From: Rhizobium sp. ASV20
GTDB taxonomy: Bacteria > Pseudomonadota > Alphaproteobacteria > Rhizobiales > Rhizobiaceae
Direction of reading: 5' to 3'
Length of the DNA: 43,205 nucleotides
Assembly: GCF_016429015.1 (NCBI RefSeq)
Contig: NZ_JAELTU010000051.1
Location: 1-43,205 of the forward strand
This document shows positions 16,049-23,961 of the stretch, one piece after another (the first letter of the stretch is position 1; every line of letters starts with the position of its first letter). The notes below the pieces were generated by a model that was given only the letters and a program-made list of their open reading frames with translations, ran no database searches and was not told where the DNA came from. The position numbers were made by a program, and so were the translations under genes.

Positions 16049-16845
16049 CTCACCCTGCGCTGCACGAGCAGCGAACGCAGCGCCACAGCCACCACGCAAA
16101 CGCTGGAGGCAAGAAAGATTGCGCCCGACATCGCGTAGATCGTCGGTGAGGCGCCGGCATTCATCTTGCCGAACAGCACGACCGGCAACGTGTTCTGCCG
16201 GCCGGCCAGATAGAAGGCGCGCGTGAACTCGTTGAGCGAGAGCAGGAACGAAAAGATGAAGGCACTGATAAGACCCGGCCGGATCAGCGGCAGGGTGATA
16301 TCGCAAAACTGCCGGAAGCGGCTGGCACCGAGATCGTCGGCCGCCATCAGGTAGGTTCGTTTGACGGCCGAAAAACTCGTGAGGATCACGATGAAGGCGA
16401 AGGGCATTGCCCACAAGAGGTGGCCGGCAATCACCGTCAGAGCTGACGCTTTCACTCCGACGCGGCTGATAAGGGTTGAAAGCGCCAACCCCTGAATGAC
16501 ACCCGGCACGAACATCGGCAGAAGCACGGTCAGGAACCATATGCTGCGGCCGCGATGAAGCTCGCGATACGCCAGAGCGGCGGCAAGCGACAGCGCAGTC
16601 GCGATGATGGCCGTGACAAATGCGATGACGAGCGACTGGACGAGTGCGGCGACAAGCGCGCTCTCCCCTCCGAGCGCGATGTACCACTTCAGGGTCAAAT
16701 CGGAGAAATACGGCAAGCCCGGTTGCAATGACGGATTGAACGAAACGCCGAGCAGATAGAGCGGCGGCGCATAGATCGCCAGCAGGCCGAAAATGGTCAC
16801 TGCCCAGATGATGGTACGTGGCGCCGCTCCTTCCCTGACGATCAT
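16045..16845 (-). CDS. Pot-type ABC transporter permease (PotC-like), cassette 2
   Basis: This 266-residue inner-membrane permease has about six membrane segments, starting with IIWAVTIFGLLAIYAPPLYL. The EAA loop reads MAADDLGASRFRQFCDITLPL near residues 160-180. Its ATG overlaps the previous permease's stop by four bases (ATGA). It forms the second half of the membrane channel of the hydantoinase-linked importer. Confidence 0.93.
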   Translation of the reverse strand: MIVREGAAPRTIIWAVTIFGLLAIYAPPLYLLGVSFNPSLQPGLPYFSDLTLKWYIALGGESALVAALVQSLVIAFVTAIIATALSLAAALAYRELHRGRSIWFLTVLLPMFVPGVIQGLALSTLISRVGVKASALTVIAGHLLWAMPFAFIVILTSFSAVKRTYLMAADDLGASRFRQFCDITLPLIRPGLISAFIFSFLLSLNEFTRAFYLAGRQNTLPVVLFGKMNAGASPTIYAMSGAIFLASSVCVVAVALRSLLVQRRVR

Positions 16846-17696
16846 TGGCTGCGATCCTCGAAGAGAGAAGAGAGTCCGAATATCGCGTCTCCAATGAGCA
16901 CAAGCCCAAAGACAATGACGAGCATCAAGGTCGAAATCGCAAAGGCGAGCGGGAAATTGGCGACACGCATGACGTCGTTGATCATCACGGACACGATTGA
17001 CGCACCGGCCCCGCCGAGCATCTGCACCTCTGTCGAGGAGCCGGCAACCATGACGAAGACAAACAGAAAACCGGCAAAAACACCGGAATAGGTCAAGGGC
17101 AGCAACACGGTCCGTGCCATCGTCCAGAAGCCGGCGCCAAGATCACGCGATGCCGCAAGCGCGATCGGATCCACCCGGCGCATGGATAGCAGCACAGGGA
17201 AGGTCGCAAACGGCAGGTAGGAGGCGACAAGCCCGACGATTACGGCGAAGTCACTGAACAGCAACCAGTCGAGCGGCGCATCCGTGATACCAGCCTGCTG
17301 AAGCAGCGTGTTGATGACGCCGGTCCGCCCGAGCAACAATCGCCAGGAGAATGAGCGAATGAGATAGGATGTGAAGAACGGGATCGTCACAAGCGCAGCC
17401 AGCAAAACCGACAGCCGACGCCCTGCAAGGAAGTACATCGCATAGGCGGTGGGATAGGCGATGATGAGACAAATGCTCGCCGTCAGAAACGCCTTGCCGA
17501 GCGTCGACAGAAAGACGCTCCAGCGTCCAGCTTCCAGGATCGCACCATAGGCAGCGAAACTGAGTTCGGGCTTGATCCAATAAGTCGCAGGATCCCAGGC
17601 GCAGAAGCTCCAGACGACGACGAGAACCAGCGGTGCGAGGCCAAGCAGGAGGATCGCCGCAAGCGGAACAGTCATCAACAGGACTGATGTCTTCAT
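16842..17696 (-). CDS. Pot-type ABC transporter permease (PotB-like), cassette 2
   Basis: This 284-residue permease has a signal-anchor-like first helix (LLMTVPLAAILLLGLAPLVL), about six membrane segments, and the EAA loop AASRDLGAGFWTMARTVLLPL. AAAGGAACG lies before the ATG. It follows the binding-protein gene by 92 bp and is coupled to the next permease. Confidence 0.93.
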   Translation of the reverse strand: MKTSVLLMTVPLAAILLLGLAPLVLVVVWSFCAWDPATYWIKPELSFAAYGAILEAGRWSVFLSTLGKAFLTASICLIIAYPTAYAMYFLAGRRLSVLLAALVTIPFFTSYLIRSFSWRLLLGRTGVINTLLQQAGITDAPLDWLLFSDFAVIVGLVASYLPFATFPVLLSMRRVDPIALAASRDLGAGFWTMARTVLLPLTYSGVFAGFLFVFVMVAGSSTEVQMLGGAGASIVSVMINDVMRVANFPLAFAISTLMLVIVFGLVLIGDAIFGLSSLFEDRSQ

Positions 17697-17788
17697 TGTC
17701 TCGTTCCTTTCCTCTCGGCGTTGATCCCATCGGCTCGGGGCCAGCCCGTTCTTGAACAGACAAGCCAGCCCCGCTCCATCCCGTCACA

Positions 17789-18961
17789 TCAGGCGTTGCG
17801 CAGCTTCTGCCACCATTCTTCGTAGAGCTGGAAGTTGTCCGGGCGGCAATTCTGCCAATAGACCTTGCCGGAGAACTTCGCCTTCACATGGTCGGCAAGC
17901 TTGGCGACGTCGTCGGCCTTGTATTCGTCCGGATGAGCCTTGGCATAGGCGAGGTTGTTGTCAGTCGGGACAAGATAACCGCGCGCCTTGCCGAGTTCGC
18001 AGCCATAAAGGCCGGCAAGCAGAGCATCGACAAACTTATGAGCGACGTCTGCCTTGCCGCGCTCGGCAGCGCCCTTGAGCAGCACCGTATTGTTGCCCCA
18101 ACCCTCATAGCCTTCGACGGGAGAGGCGTATTCGACCTGAAGCCCGCGCTTGCGGCCTTCATAAACGATCGGCTCCCAGCCGGTCATGGCATCGACCTCC
18201 TCGTTAGCGACGAGTTGAACGCCTTGCTCCCAGCCATTCCAGAAGGTGCGGAACTGGCCGTCCTTCTTGTGCTTGATCAGGAACTCCATGACGAGGCCAA
18301 GCTCGGACTCGGAAAGGTTGCCCGGATCCTTGATCGGCTGGTTCTCGGCGCCCTTGAGATAGATGGCGGTGAAAATGGCGCTGTTGATCCAGGCATCTTC
18401 CATCGCGACGCGGCCCTTGAGCTTCGGATCGAAGATGACGCCGTAGCTGTCGACCTTGCCGAGCTTATCGGGCCGATAGATGATGGAGTCGGCGTTGACG
18501 ACAGTCGGTATGCCGTATTGCTTGCCTTCGTAGGTCAAGGTCGGGATATCCTTGGCCCACTGCCAGATACCGGCAAAGTTCGGAATCTTCGAGACATCCC
18601 AAGGTGCAATCAGCCCTTGTTTGGCCAGTTCGCGCTCGGCGCCGCCTTGGAAGCCACCGACGTCGAAAAGGTCATTGGCATTGCCGGCGGCGAGACGGGC
18701 GACCACCGGACCGACATCGTTGCCATTGTCGGTGAATTCTGGCGAAACGCCACTCTGGCGCGCAAATTCCTGCCATTTGTCGCCGATATCCAGCGTCGCC
18801 GTCGCCCAGAACGCAACTGCTGCATCATCTGCCATCGCACGCGTTGCCCCGAGCCCGCCCACGGAAAGAACGGCCGCCCCAGCCCCCATGAGTTTCAGCA
18901 TGTCGCGACGCTGTATATTGCTCCTCAAGGCAGAGGAGACGAGATCATTATGCTTGTTCAT
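17789..18961 (-). CDS. PotD-like ABC transporter substrate-binding protein with Tat signal, cassette 2
   Basis: This 390-residue periplasmic solute-binding protein carries a twin-arginine-type signal: IQRRDMLKLMGAGAAVL, then a cleavage site after AMA. The mature domain has the PotD/AfuA-like fold signature (AAGNANDLFDVGGFQGGAE, IPTVVNADSIIYRPDKL, WGNNTVLLKGA). ATG 18961 was chosen because AAGGGA lies eight bases upstream; ATG 18982 has no ribosome site. Export in folded form by Tat is unusual for this family but common in rhizobial Pot-type proteins. The ligand is presumably the substrate of the upstream hydantoinase/oxoprolinase pair. Confidence 0.92.
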   Translation of the reverse strand: MNKHNDLVSSALRSNIQRRDMLKLMGAGAAVLSVGGLGATRAMADDAAVAFWATATLDIGDKWQEFARQSGVSPEFTDNGNDVGPVVARLAAGNANDLFDVGGFQGGAERELAKQGLIAPWDVSKIPNFAGIWQWAKDIPTLTYEGKQYGIPTVVNADSIIYRPDKLGKVDSYGVIFDPKLKGRVAMEDAWINSAIFTAIYLKGAENQPIKDPGNLSESELGLVMEFLIKHKKDGQFRTFWNGWEQGVQLVANEEVDAMTGWEPIVYEGRKRGLQVEYASPVEGYEGWGNNTVLLKGAAERGKADVAHKFVDALLAGLYGCELGKARGYLVPTDNNLAYAKAHPDEYKADDVAKLADHVKAKFSGKVYWQNCRPDNFQLYEEWWQKLRNA

Positions 18962-19008
18962 CGTGTCATTCCCTTCCCTCATTTTTACTTGTGTCGGCTA
19001 ATCGGATT

Positions 19009-20106
19009 CTAGTCCTCGCCTCCAGCCAGAGGCAGCATTCCGGAACGATCAATCAGGAACGCAGCACCCGGCTTCAGATACACGCGCACGTTTTCTCCCG
19101 GCGAGGGCGGAGTTGCATCCGCGCTTGTCGTCAACACCACACGCTGGCTGTCGGCGAAAGCAAGCGTAACGTCATGACTGAGCCCGCGATAGATACTTTC
19201 GACAACCTTAAGTTCAATTATTTCCGCCGCGTCTTCGCCAAAGGGGATAAGCTCGATCCGGTCGGGCCGGATTGCGACAAGGGCTTCGGACGGCGGCGAG
19301 GCCCCGGCAAAACTCGCATTCACCCGTTGGCCGGCGATTGTCGCAATGGCCCTACCGCCGGAAACCGTGACTGCTTCGGGCTTCAGAAGCGTATCGATAC
19401 CGACAAAGCGAGCGACGAATGCATTGGCTGGCGCGTCGAAAAAGCGCGCCGGCACGTCGGTTTGTTCGATGCGGCCCTTATGCATGACGGCCATGCGATC
19501 GGAAAGGCTAAGGGCCTCATCCTGATTATGCGTGACCAGAATGAAGGTCGCGCCCGTGCGCTTGTGGAGCCGTCCGAACTCGTCGCGCATCTGCTGACGC
19601 AACCGCTCGTCCAGACCGGTCAAGGGTTCGTCGAGCAGAAGAATACCCGGCTCCATGACTAGCGCCCGGGCAAGAGCCACACGCTGGCGCTGACCGCCGG
19701 AGAGAATATTGACATCGCGATCGGCAAAGCCGGACAGCTCGACAAGCTCAAGCGCGTCCTCGACCTTCGCTTTCAATGCGCCGCCCGAAAGACCACGTAA
19801 CTTAAGGCCATAACCGACATTCTGGGCGACACTCATATGCGGGAAGAGCCCGAGCGACTGGAATACCGTGTTGACAGGCCGGCGATTTGCCGGAACGCCA
19901 GCCATGTCCTTGCCGTCGAACAGCACACGACCCGCCGTGGGCTTGTCAAAGCCACCGATCAGTTTCAAAAGCGAGCTCTTGCCACATCCCGACGAGCCGA
20001 GAAGGGTGAAGAACTCTCCCGCTCTTATGTCGAGCGTCACGTCATCGACCGCCCGCGCAGGCCCATAACTTCTGACGATATGGTCGAGGCCGATCGCTAT
20101 CGCCAT
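19009..20106 (-). CDS. Pot-type ABC transporter ATP-binding protein, cassette 2
   Basis: This 365-residue ATPase has Walker A GSSGCGKSS, a Q-loop in NTVFQSLGLFPHMSV, signature LSGGQRQR, Walker B ILLLDEPLTGLD, the switch His in LVTHNQDEA, and a C-terminal TOBE-like region. ATG 20106 starts one base after the hyuA stop and has GGGAGAG nine bases upstream; ATG 20124 would overlap hyuA by 17 bases and lacks a clear site. The binding-protein and permease genes follow on the same strand. Confidence 0.94.
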   Translation of the reverse strand: MAIAIGLDHIVRSYGPARAVDDVTLDIRAGEFFTLLGSSGCGKSSLLKLIGGFDKPTAGRVLFDGKDMAGVPANRRPVNTVFQSLGLFPHMSVAQNVGYGLKLRGLSGGALKAKVEDALELVELSGFADRDVNILSGGQRQRVALARALVMEPGILLLDEPLTGLDERLRQQMRDEFGRLHKRTGATFILVTHNQDEALSLSDRMAVMHKGRIEQTDVPARFFDAPANAFVARFVGIDTLLKPEAVTVSGGRAIATIAGQRVNASFAGASPPSEALVAIRPDRIELIPFGEDAAEIIELKVVESIYRGLSHDVTLAFADSQRVVLTTSADATPPSPGENVRVYLKPGAAFLIDRSGMLPLAGGED

Positions 20107-20107
20107 A

Positions 20108-22171
20108 TCAGACGTCTCTCCCATCTGACTCGCGAATAAGCAGAAAACCTTCTTCAGTTATTTCGAGCTCCTGCCCGGCAACGACCAATGACGTCGCCGT
20201 TGCCTCCTCGATGATGAGCGGACCGGCAATTCCTTTCAGCGGCGGCAGTTTTGCCCGCTCGTAGACCGGGCATGATAGCCAACCCGCCTCGCCACCAAAA
20301 TAAACTTCGCGTCGGCCCTTCGAGGCCGCATCCAGCGACCGATTGGCAGGCGACAACTTCGGTATGGCGATGACCGGCCCGTGCAAGATCGCCTCCAGAT
20401 GGATCATGGTGATCTCGATCGGCGAGGCCCGCAGGCAAAATGCATAGGCTCGCTCATGGACCAAATGAAAGCGCTCGGCAAAGCTCTCGACATCGTCATC
20501 AAGCTCGAAACGTGCGAAGACGCCATGCTCCTGGCCCCGATACCGGGCTTCCACGCGGCAGGCATAATGGATGTCGGCGCCATTCCCCTTGGCAAAATAG
20601 GCAATAGCTTCCCGCTTCAACTCGTCGAACCGGCTTTTCAAATTGCTGACTGCCTCCGGCACGAGTGCGGAGAACCAGGTGCTGCGGAAATCGGCACGCG
20701 GCTCGGCAGCCAGCATCCCCCAGGCTGAGAAGATGCCGGGATGCAGAGGCACGACCGTCATCTTCACGCCGAGATCGCGGCCGAGACGCGCCGCAAGAGC
20801 CGGCCCTGCGCCACCGGAAATGACGAATGCCGCGTCGCGCGGATCGTGGCCGCGCTGAACGGTCACGAGCTTCAGCGCGTTGATCATGGATGCATGGGCG
20901 ATCTCGACGATCGCAAGTGCGGCGTCCTCGACAGACAGTCCAAGCGGATCGGCGACGGTTGCGATCGCGGCTATTGCCTTGCCCTTGTCGAGCCGCATCT
21001 GGCCGCCGGCAAAACTGGCGGGATCGAAAATACCGAGGGTCAGCAAGGCATCCGAGAGCGTGGGCTTGGTGCCACCCCGTCCGTAGCAGGCGGGTCCGGG
21101 CGTCGAGCCGGCGCTTTCAGGCCCGACGCGAAGTGCGCCGCGCTCATCGATGCGGGCGATGGAGCCACCGCCAGCCCCGATCTCGACGATGTCGACCACA
21201 GGCACCTGCACAGGATAGCCGGGGGCGATGCGGGTATGTTCAAGCTTGTATTCACTGTCGAGCGTCGGACTGCTGTCATGGATCAGCGAGCATTTGGCGG
21301 TCGTGCCGCCGACGTCGAGCGACAGCACTTCCGATTGACCGAGCAGCGCGCCGATGCGCGCCGCGCCCGCTACGCCGCCGGCGGGGCCGGATTCGACCAG
21401 AGTAAGCGGGCTCATCTGCGCCTGGTCGAACGTCGAAATCCCGCCGTTGGACTGCATCGCATAGTAGGGGCAGGTCAGGTCACGCTCCGTGAGCGCGCTC
21501 TCGAGACGCGCAAAGTAGCGCCTGATAATAGGCTGCACATATGCGTTCAGCACAGCGGTGTTCGAGCGTTCATATTCGCGCCATTGCCGCGAAACCTCAT
21601 GGCTGGCGCAGACCGTAACGTCGGGGAGAGCCTCAGCAAGCGCCTTTGCGCAGGCTATTTCGTGCTCGGGATTGACGTAACTGTGGAGGAAAACAACTGC
21701 TACGGCCTCGACGTTACGCTCACGGCATTCGCGGACGATCGCCTCGACATCACCAAGCTCGATCGGGGTCAGCACCCGCCCCCTGGCGTCCATGCGCTCG
21801 CGGACCTCGAAACGCAGGCTGCGCGGCACGAAAGGTTCAGGGCTCTTGAACTGAAGATTATAGAGATCGGGGCGATTGCCGCGGCCGATTTCGAGCACGT
21901 CGCGGAAGCCTGCCGTCGTGACGAGCGCCGTCTTGACGCCCTTGCGTTCGGTGATCGCGTTGATGACCGTCGTCCCACCATGCGCAAAGAAAATGACATC
22001 ACGCGTCGAAAGGCCGTCTTTCTCTTCGGCAAGCTCGATGGCCGAAAGCACACCTTCGGACTGGTCATGAACGGTCGTCAGGCTTTTGGCGGTGAAAATC
22101 TCGCCGGTGCGCTCGTCGTAGCCGACGAGATCGGTAAATGTACCGCCCACATCCGTCGCCAGCCTGATCAT
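20108..22171 (-). CDS. hyuA: Hydantoinase/oxoprolinase family protein, subunit A
   Basis: This 687-residue protein belongs to the ASKHA-fold HyuA/OplA-N group, ATP-dependent amidohydrolases that open five-membered cyclic amides (N-methylhydantoin, 5-oxoproline) or, in acetone/acetophenone carboxylases, activate ketones. The phosphate-binding motif is DVGGTFTDLVG at residues 7-17, with a second ASKHA block LDVGGTTAKCSLIHD, and GAGGGSIARIDERGALRVGP as in all family members. The C-terminal ~120 residues form the small beta domain. It overlaps hyuB by four bases (ATGA) and precedes the ATPase gene by one base. HyuA and HyuB form one enzyme complex in the cytoplasm. No third carboxylase subunit is present, favouring cyclic amide hydrolysis over carboxylation. 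Confidence 0.93.
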   Translation of the reverse strand: MIRLATDVGGTFTDLVGYDERTGEIFTAKSLTTVHDQSEGVLSAIELAEEKDGLSTRDVIFFAHGGTTVINAITERKGVKTALVTTAGFRDVLEIGRGNRPDLYNLQFKSPEPFVPRSLRFEVRERMDARGRVLTPIELGDVEAIVRECRERNVEAVAVVFLHSYVNPEHEIACAKALAEALPDVTVCASHEVSRQWREYERSNTAVLNAYVQPIIRRYFARLESALTERDLTCPYYAMQSNGGISTFDQAQMSPLTLVESGPAGGVAGAARIGALLGQSEVLSLDVGGTTAKCSLIHDSSPTLDSEYKLEHTRIAPGYPVQVPVVDIVEIGAGGGSIARIDERGALRVGPESAGSTPGPACYGRGGTKPTLSDALLTLGIFDPASFAGGQMRLDKGKAIAAIATVADPLGLSVEDAALAIVEIAHASMINALKLVTVQRGHDPRDAAFVISGGAGPALAARLGRDLGVKMTVVPLHPGIFSAWGMLAAEPRADFRSTWFSALVPEAVSNLKSRFDELKREAIAYFAKGNGADIHYACRVEARYRGQEHGVFARFELDDDVESFAERFHLVHERAYAFCLRASPIEITMIHLEAILHGPVIAIPKLSPANRSLDAASKGRREVYFGGEAGWLSCPVYERAKLPPLKGIAGPLIIEEATATSLVVAGQELEITEEGFLLIRESDGRDV

Positions 22172-23847
22172 CCCGTCATCCTCTCTTCAAATCCATAGAG
22201 ATTCCGCGCCGTCTCCTTCGAGATGTAACCATCTTCTACGTCGCGGCGGACAAGCTCGGCCTCGCGCGCACGCGCCTCGCCCCAGCCTCCCCCGCCACCG
22301 GTAATGATGCGCACGAGATCGCCGCGCTTCAGCGCGATATGCGGCTCGCGGCCAAAGCTCGTCACCCGGCCGGCGGAATCCTCCACCTGCAGCAGATTGA
22401 GAGAGCCGGACTTGCCCCCTTCAATCCCCCAGGGAGCTGTTTCGGTCCGGCCGAAGCTGCAATAGGCCGAAGCCCCATCCTCCAGAATCTCGTAGTCGCG
22501 GATAACCCCGAAACCGCCCCGCCGGCGACCGGCACCCGATCCGCTCTGCACGTTGAGCGCATAACGGCGGACGATCAGCGGGAATCGTGCTTCGATCACC
22601 TCGACCGAATAGTTGTAGGTGTCGCCATCCGTAAGCGCGATCAGGGCGCTCGCGCCATCCGCATCCTTGCTTGCACCCCAGCCACCATGCTGCGGCTCGA
22701 TATGGATGAAGGGCTGACCGGCAGCATCCTTGCCCGAGATATAGACGACGCAGAGGCTCGTATAAGACCCGGCTGAGAACCGTTCCGGCATCAGCTTGGC
22801 GAGCGCCTTCCAGACCAGCTCGGACGCATGGACCGAGCCCTCATAGTACCAGCCCGTCGGCGAAGGTTTTTCGGCGGTGAAAACGGATCCCGGCGGTGCA
22901 ATCACGGCAAGCGGCCGAAACCACCCTTCGTTGGACGGTGCCTGCGGCGCCACCAAAGCCTTGAATATGGTGCGCACCGCCGATTGAAGCGCCCCTGCGG
23001 CGCAATTGATCGGCCCGTGCACTGCTGGCGGGCAGCCGGTGAAGTCAGCGGTCAACTGATCTCCGGCAATCGTGATGGAAACGTTCACCACGATGGGATC
23101 GGTGGAGACGCCGTCACCATCGATAATGTCTTGGGCCTCGTAGATACCATCCGGCAAGGCGGCGATGGCGGCGCGCGCTTGCTTCTCGCTGGTCGCAAGC
23201 AGATGGTTGAATGCGGCCTCGACGATCTCGATGCCATATTTGCGGCAAAGCTCGCCCATTCGCCGCGCAGCAACGCGAACGGTGGCTACCTGCGCAGTGA
23301 GATCGCCGATGGCAATATCCGGCAGGCGAACATTTTCACGGATGATGCGCAAGATCTCGCCCGAAAAGCGATCGTTGCGCACGACCTTGACCCCCGGCAA
23401 CCTCAACCCCTCTTGGAAAACGGAGATGGCGTTTGGCGCGAGCGAGCCGGGGACGGAGCCGCCGACATCGAGATAATGAGCGACGTTGATGGCATAGGCC
23501 ATAATCCGGCCGTCGAAGAAAATCGGCTTGACGATGGCGAAATCGCAGGCGTGCGTGCCGCCCGAGTATGGATCGTTCGTAAGCAGGATGTCGCCGTCTT
23601 CGAGATCGTCGCCATAAAGCGCGATCAACGATTTGACCTGCGTGCCAAAGGTGCCGGTGAACAAGGTGATGCCGTTCATCTGCGCCACAAGCTCGCCCGC
23701 AGGCGTCAGGAGACCGCAGGCAAAGTCCAAAACCTCATAGATAACGGGGCTCATCGAAGTCCGTGCCATCACGACACCCATCTCGTCGACGGTGGCGGCC
23801 AGCTTGCCTTCGATGATTTCCTGAGTCACCGGATCGACGATGGTCAC
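22168..23847 (-). CDS. hyuB: Hydantoinase/oxoprolinase family protein, subunit B
   Basis: This 559-residue HyuB partner of HyuA begins DPVTQEIIEGKLAATVDEMG, then the family blocks RTSMSPVIYEVLDFACGL, LTNDPYSGGTHACDFAIVKP, and the C-terminal GGGGGWGEARARE. The start is GTG 23847, with GAGGG seven to eight bases before it. It is the first gene of the catabolic operon and lies 112 bp after the MalT-like regulator on the same strand. Length and motifs are normal for the family, so the enzyme should be intact. Specificity among N-methylhydantoin, 5-oxoproline, and related lactams cannot be assigned. Confidence 0.93.
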   Translation of the reverse strand: MTIVDPVTQEIIEGKLAATVDEMGVVMARTSMSPVIYEVLDFACGLLTPAGELVAQMNGITLFTGTFGTQVKSLIALYGDDLEDGDILLTNDPYSGGTHACDFAIVKPIFFDGRIMAYAINVAHYLDVGGSVPGSLAPNAISVFQEGLRLPGVKVVRNDRFSGEILRIIRENVRLPDIAIGDLTAQVATVRVAARRMGELCRKYGIEIVEAAFNHLLATSEKQARAAIAALPDGIYEAQDIIDGDGVSTDPIVVNVSITIAGDQLTADFTGCPPAVHGPINCAAGALQSAVRTIFKALVAPQAPSNEGWFRPLAVIAPPGSVFTAEKPSPTGWYYEGSVHASELVWKALAKLMPERFSAGSYTSLCVVYISGKDAAGQPFIHIEPQHGGWGASKDADGASALIALTDGDTYNYSVEVIEARFPLIVRRYALNVQSGSGAGRRRGGFGVIRDYEILEDGASAYCSFGRTETAPWGIEGGKSGSLNLLQVEDSAGRVTSFGREPHIALKRGDLVRIITGGGGGWGEARAREAELVRRDVEDGYISKETARNLYGFEERMTG

Positions 23848-23939
23848 GAATCTACCCTCATCCTTATATTCGCACAGATTCAGATTAGGTGTTTTTTGCG
23901 CCGCCGATAGCCTTCCCGATGGGTGGGCGCAGTTAGCTC

Positions 23940-23961
23940 AACCCACCCGTTCGGGTAGGTT
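23940..23961. terminator. Hairpin between the MalT-like gene and hyuB
   Basis: AACCCACCCG (23940-23949) pairs with CGGGTAGGTT (23952-23961) with one mismatch. It overlaps the last bases of the regulator gene. It may reduce read-through into hyuB, in which case hyuB would be read mainly from its own promoter in the 112-bp gap. Confidence 0.35.

Noticed and set aside
20741..22198. 485-codon plus-strand open frame opposite hyuA
   Set aside because: It is antisense to a gene with full family motifs; its translation is Arg/Asp/His-rich without any domain.
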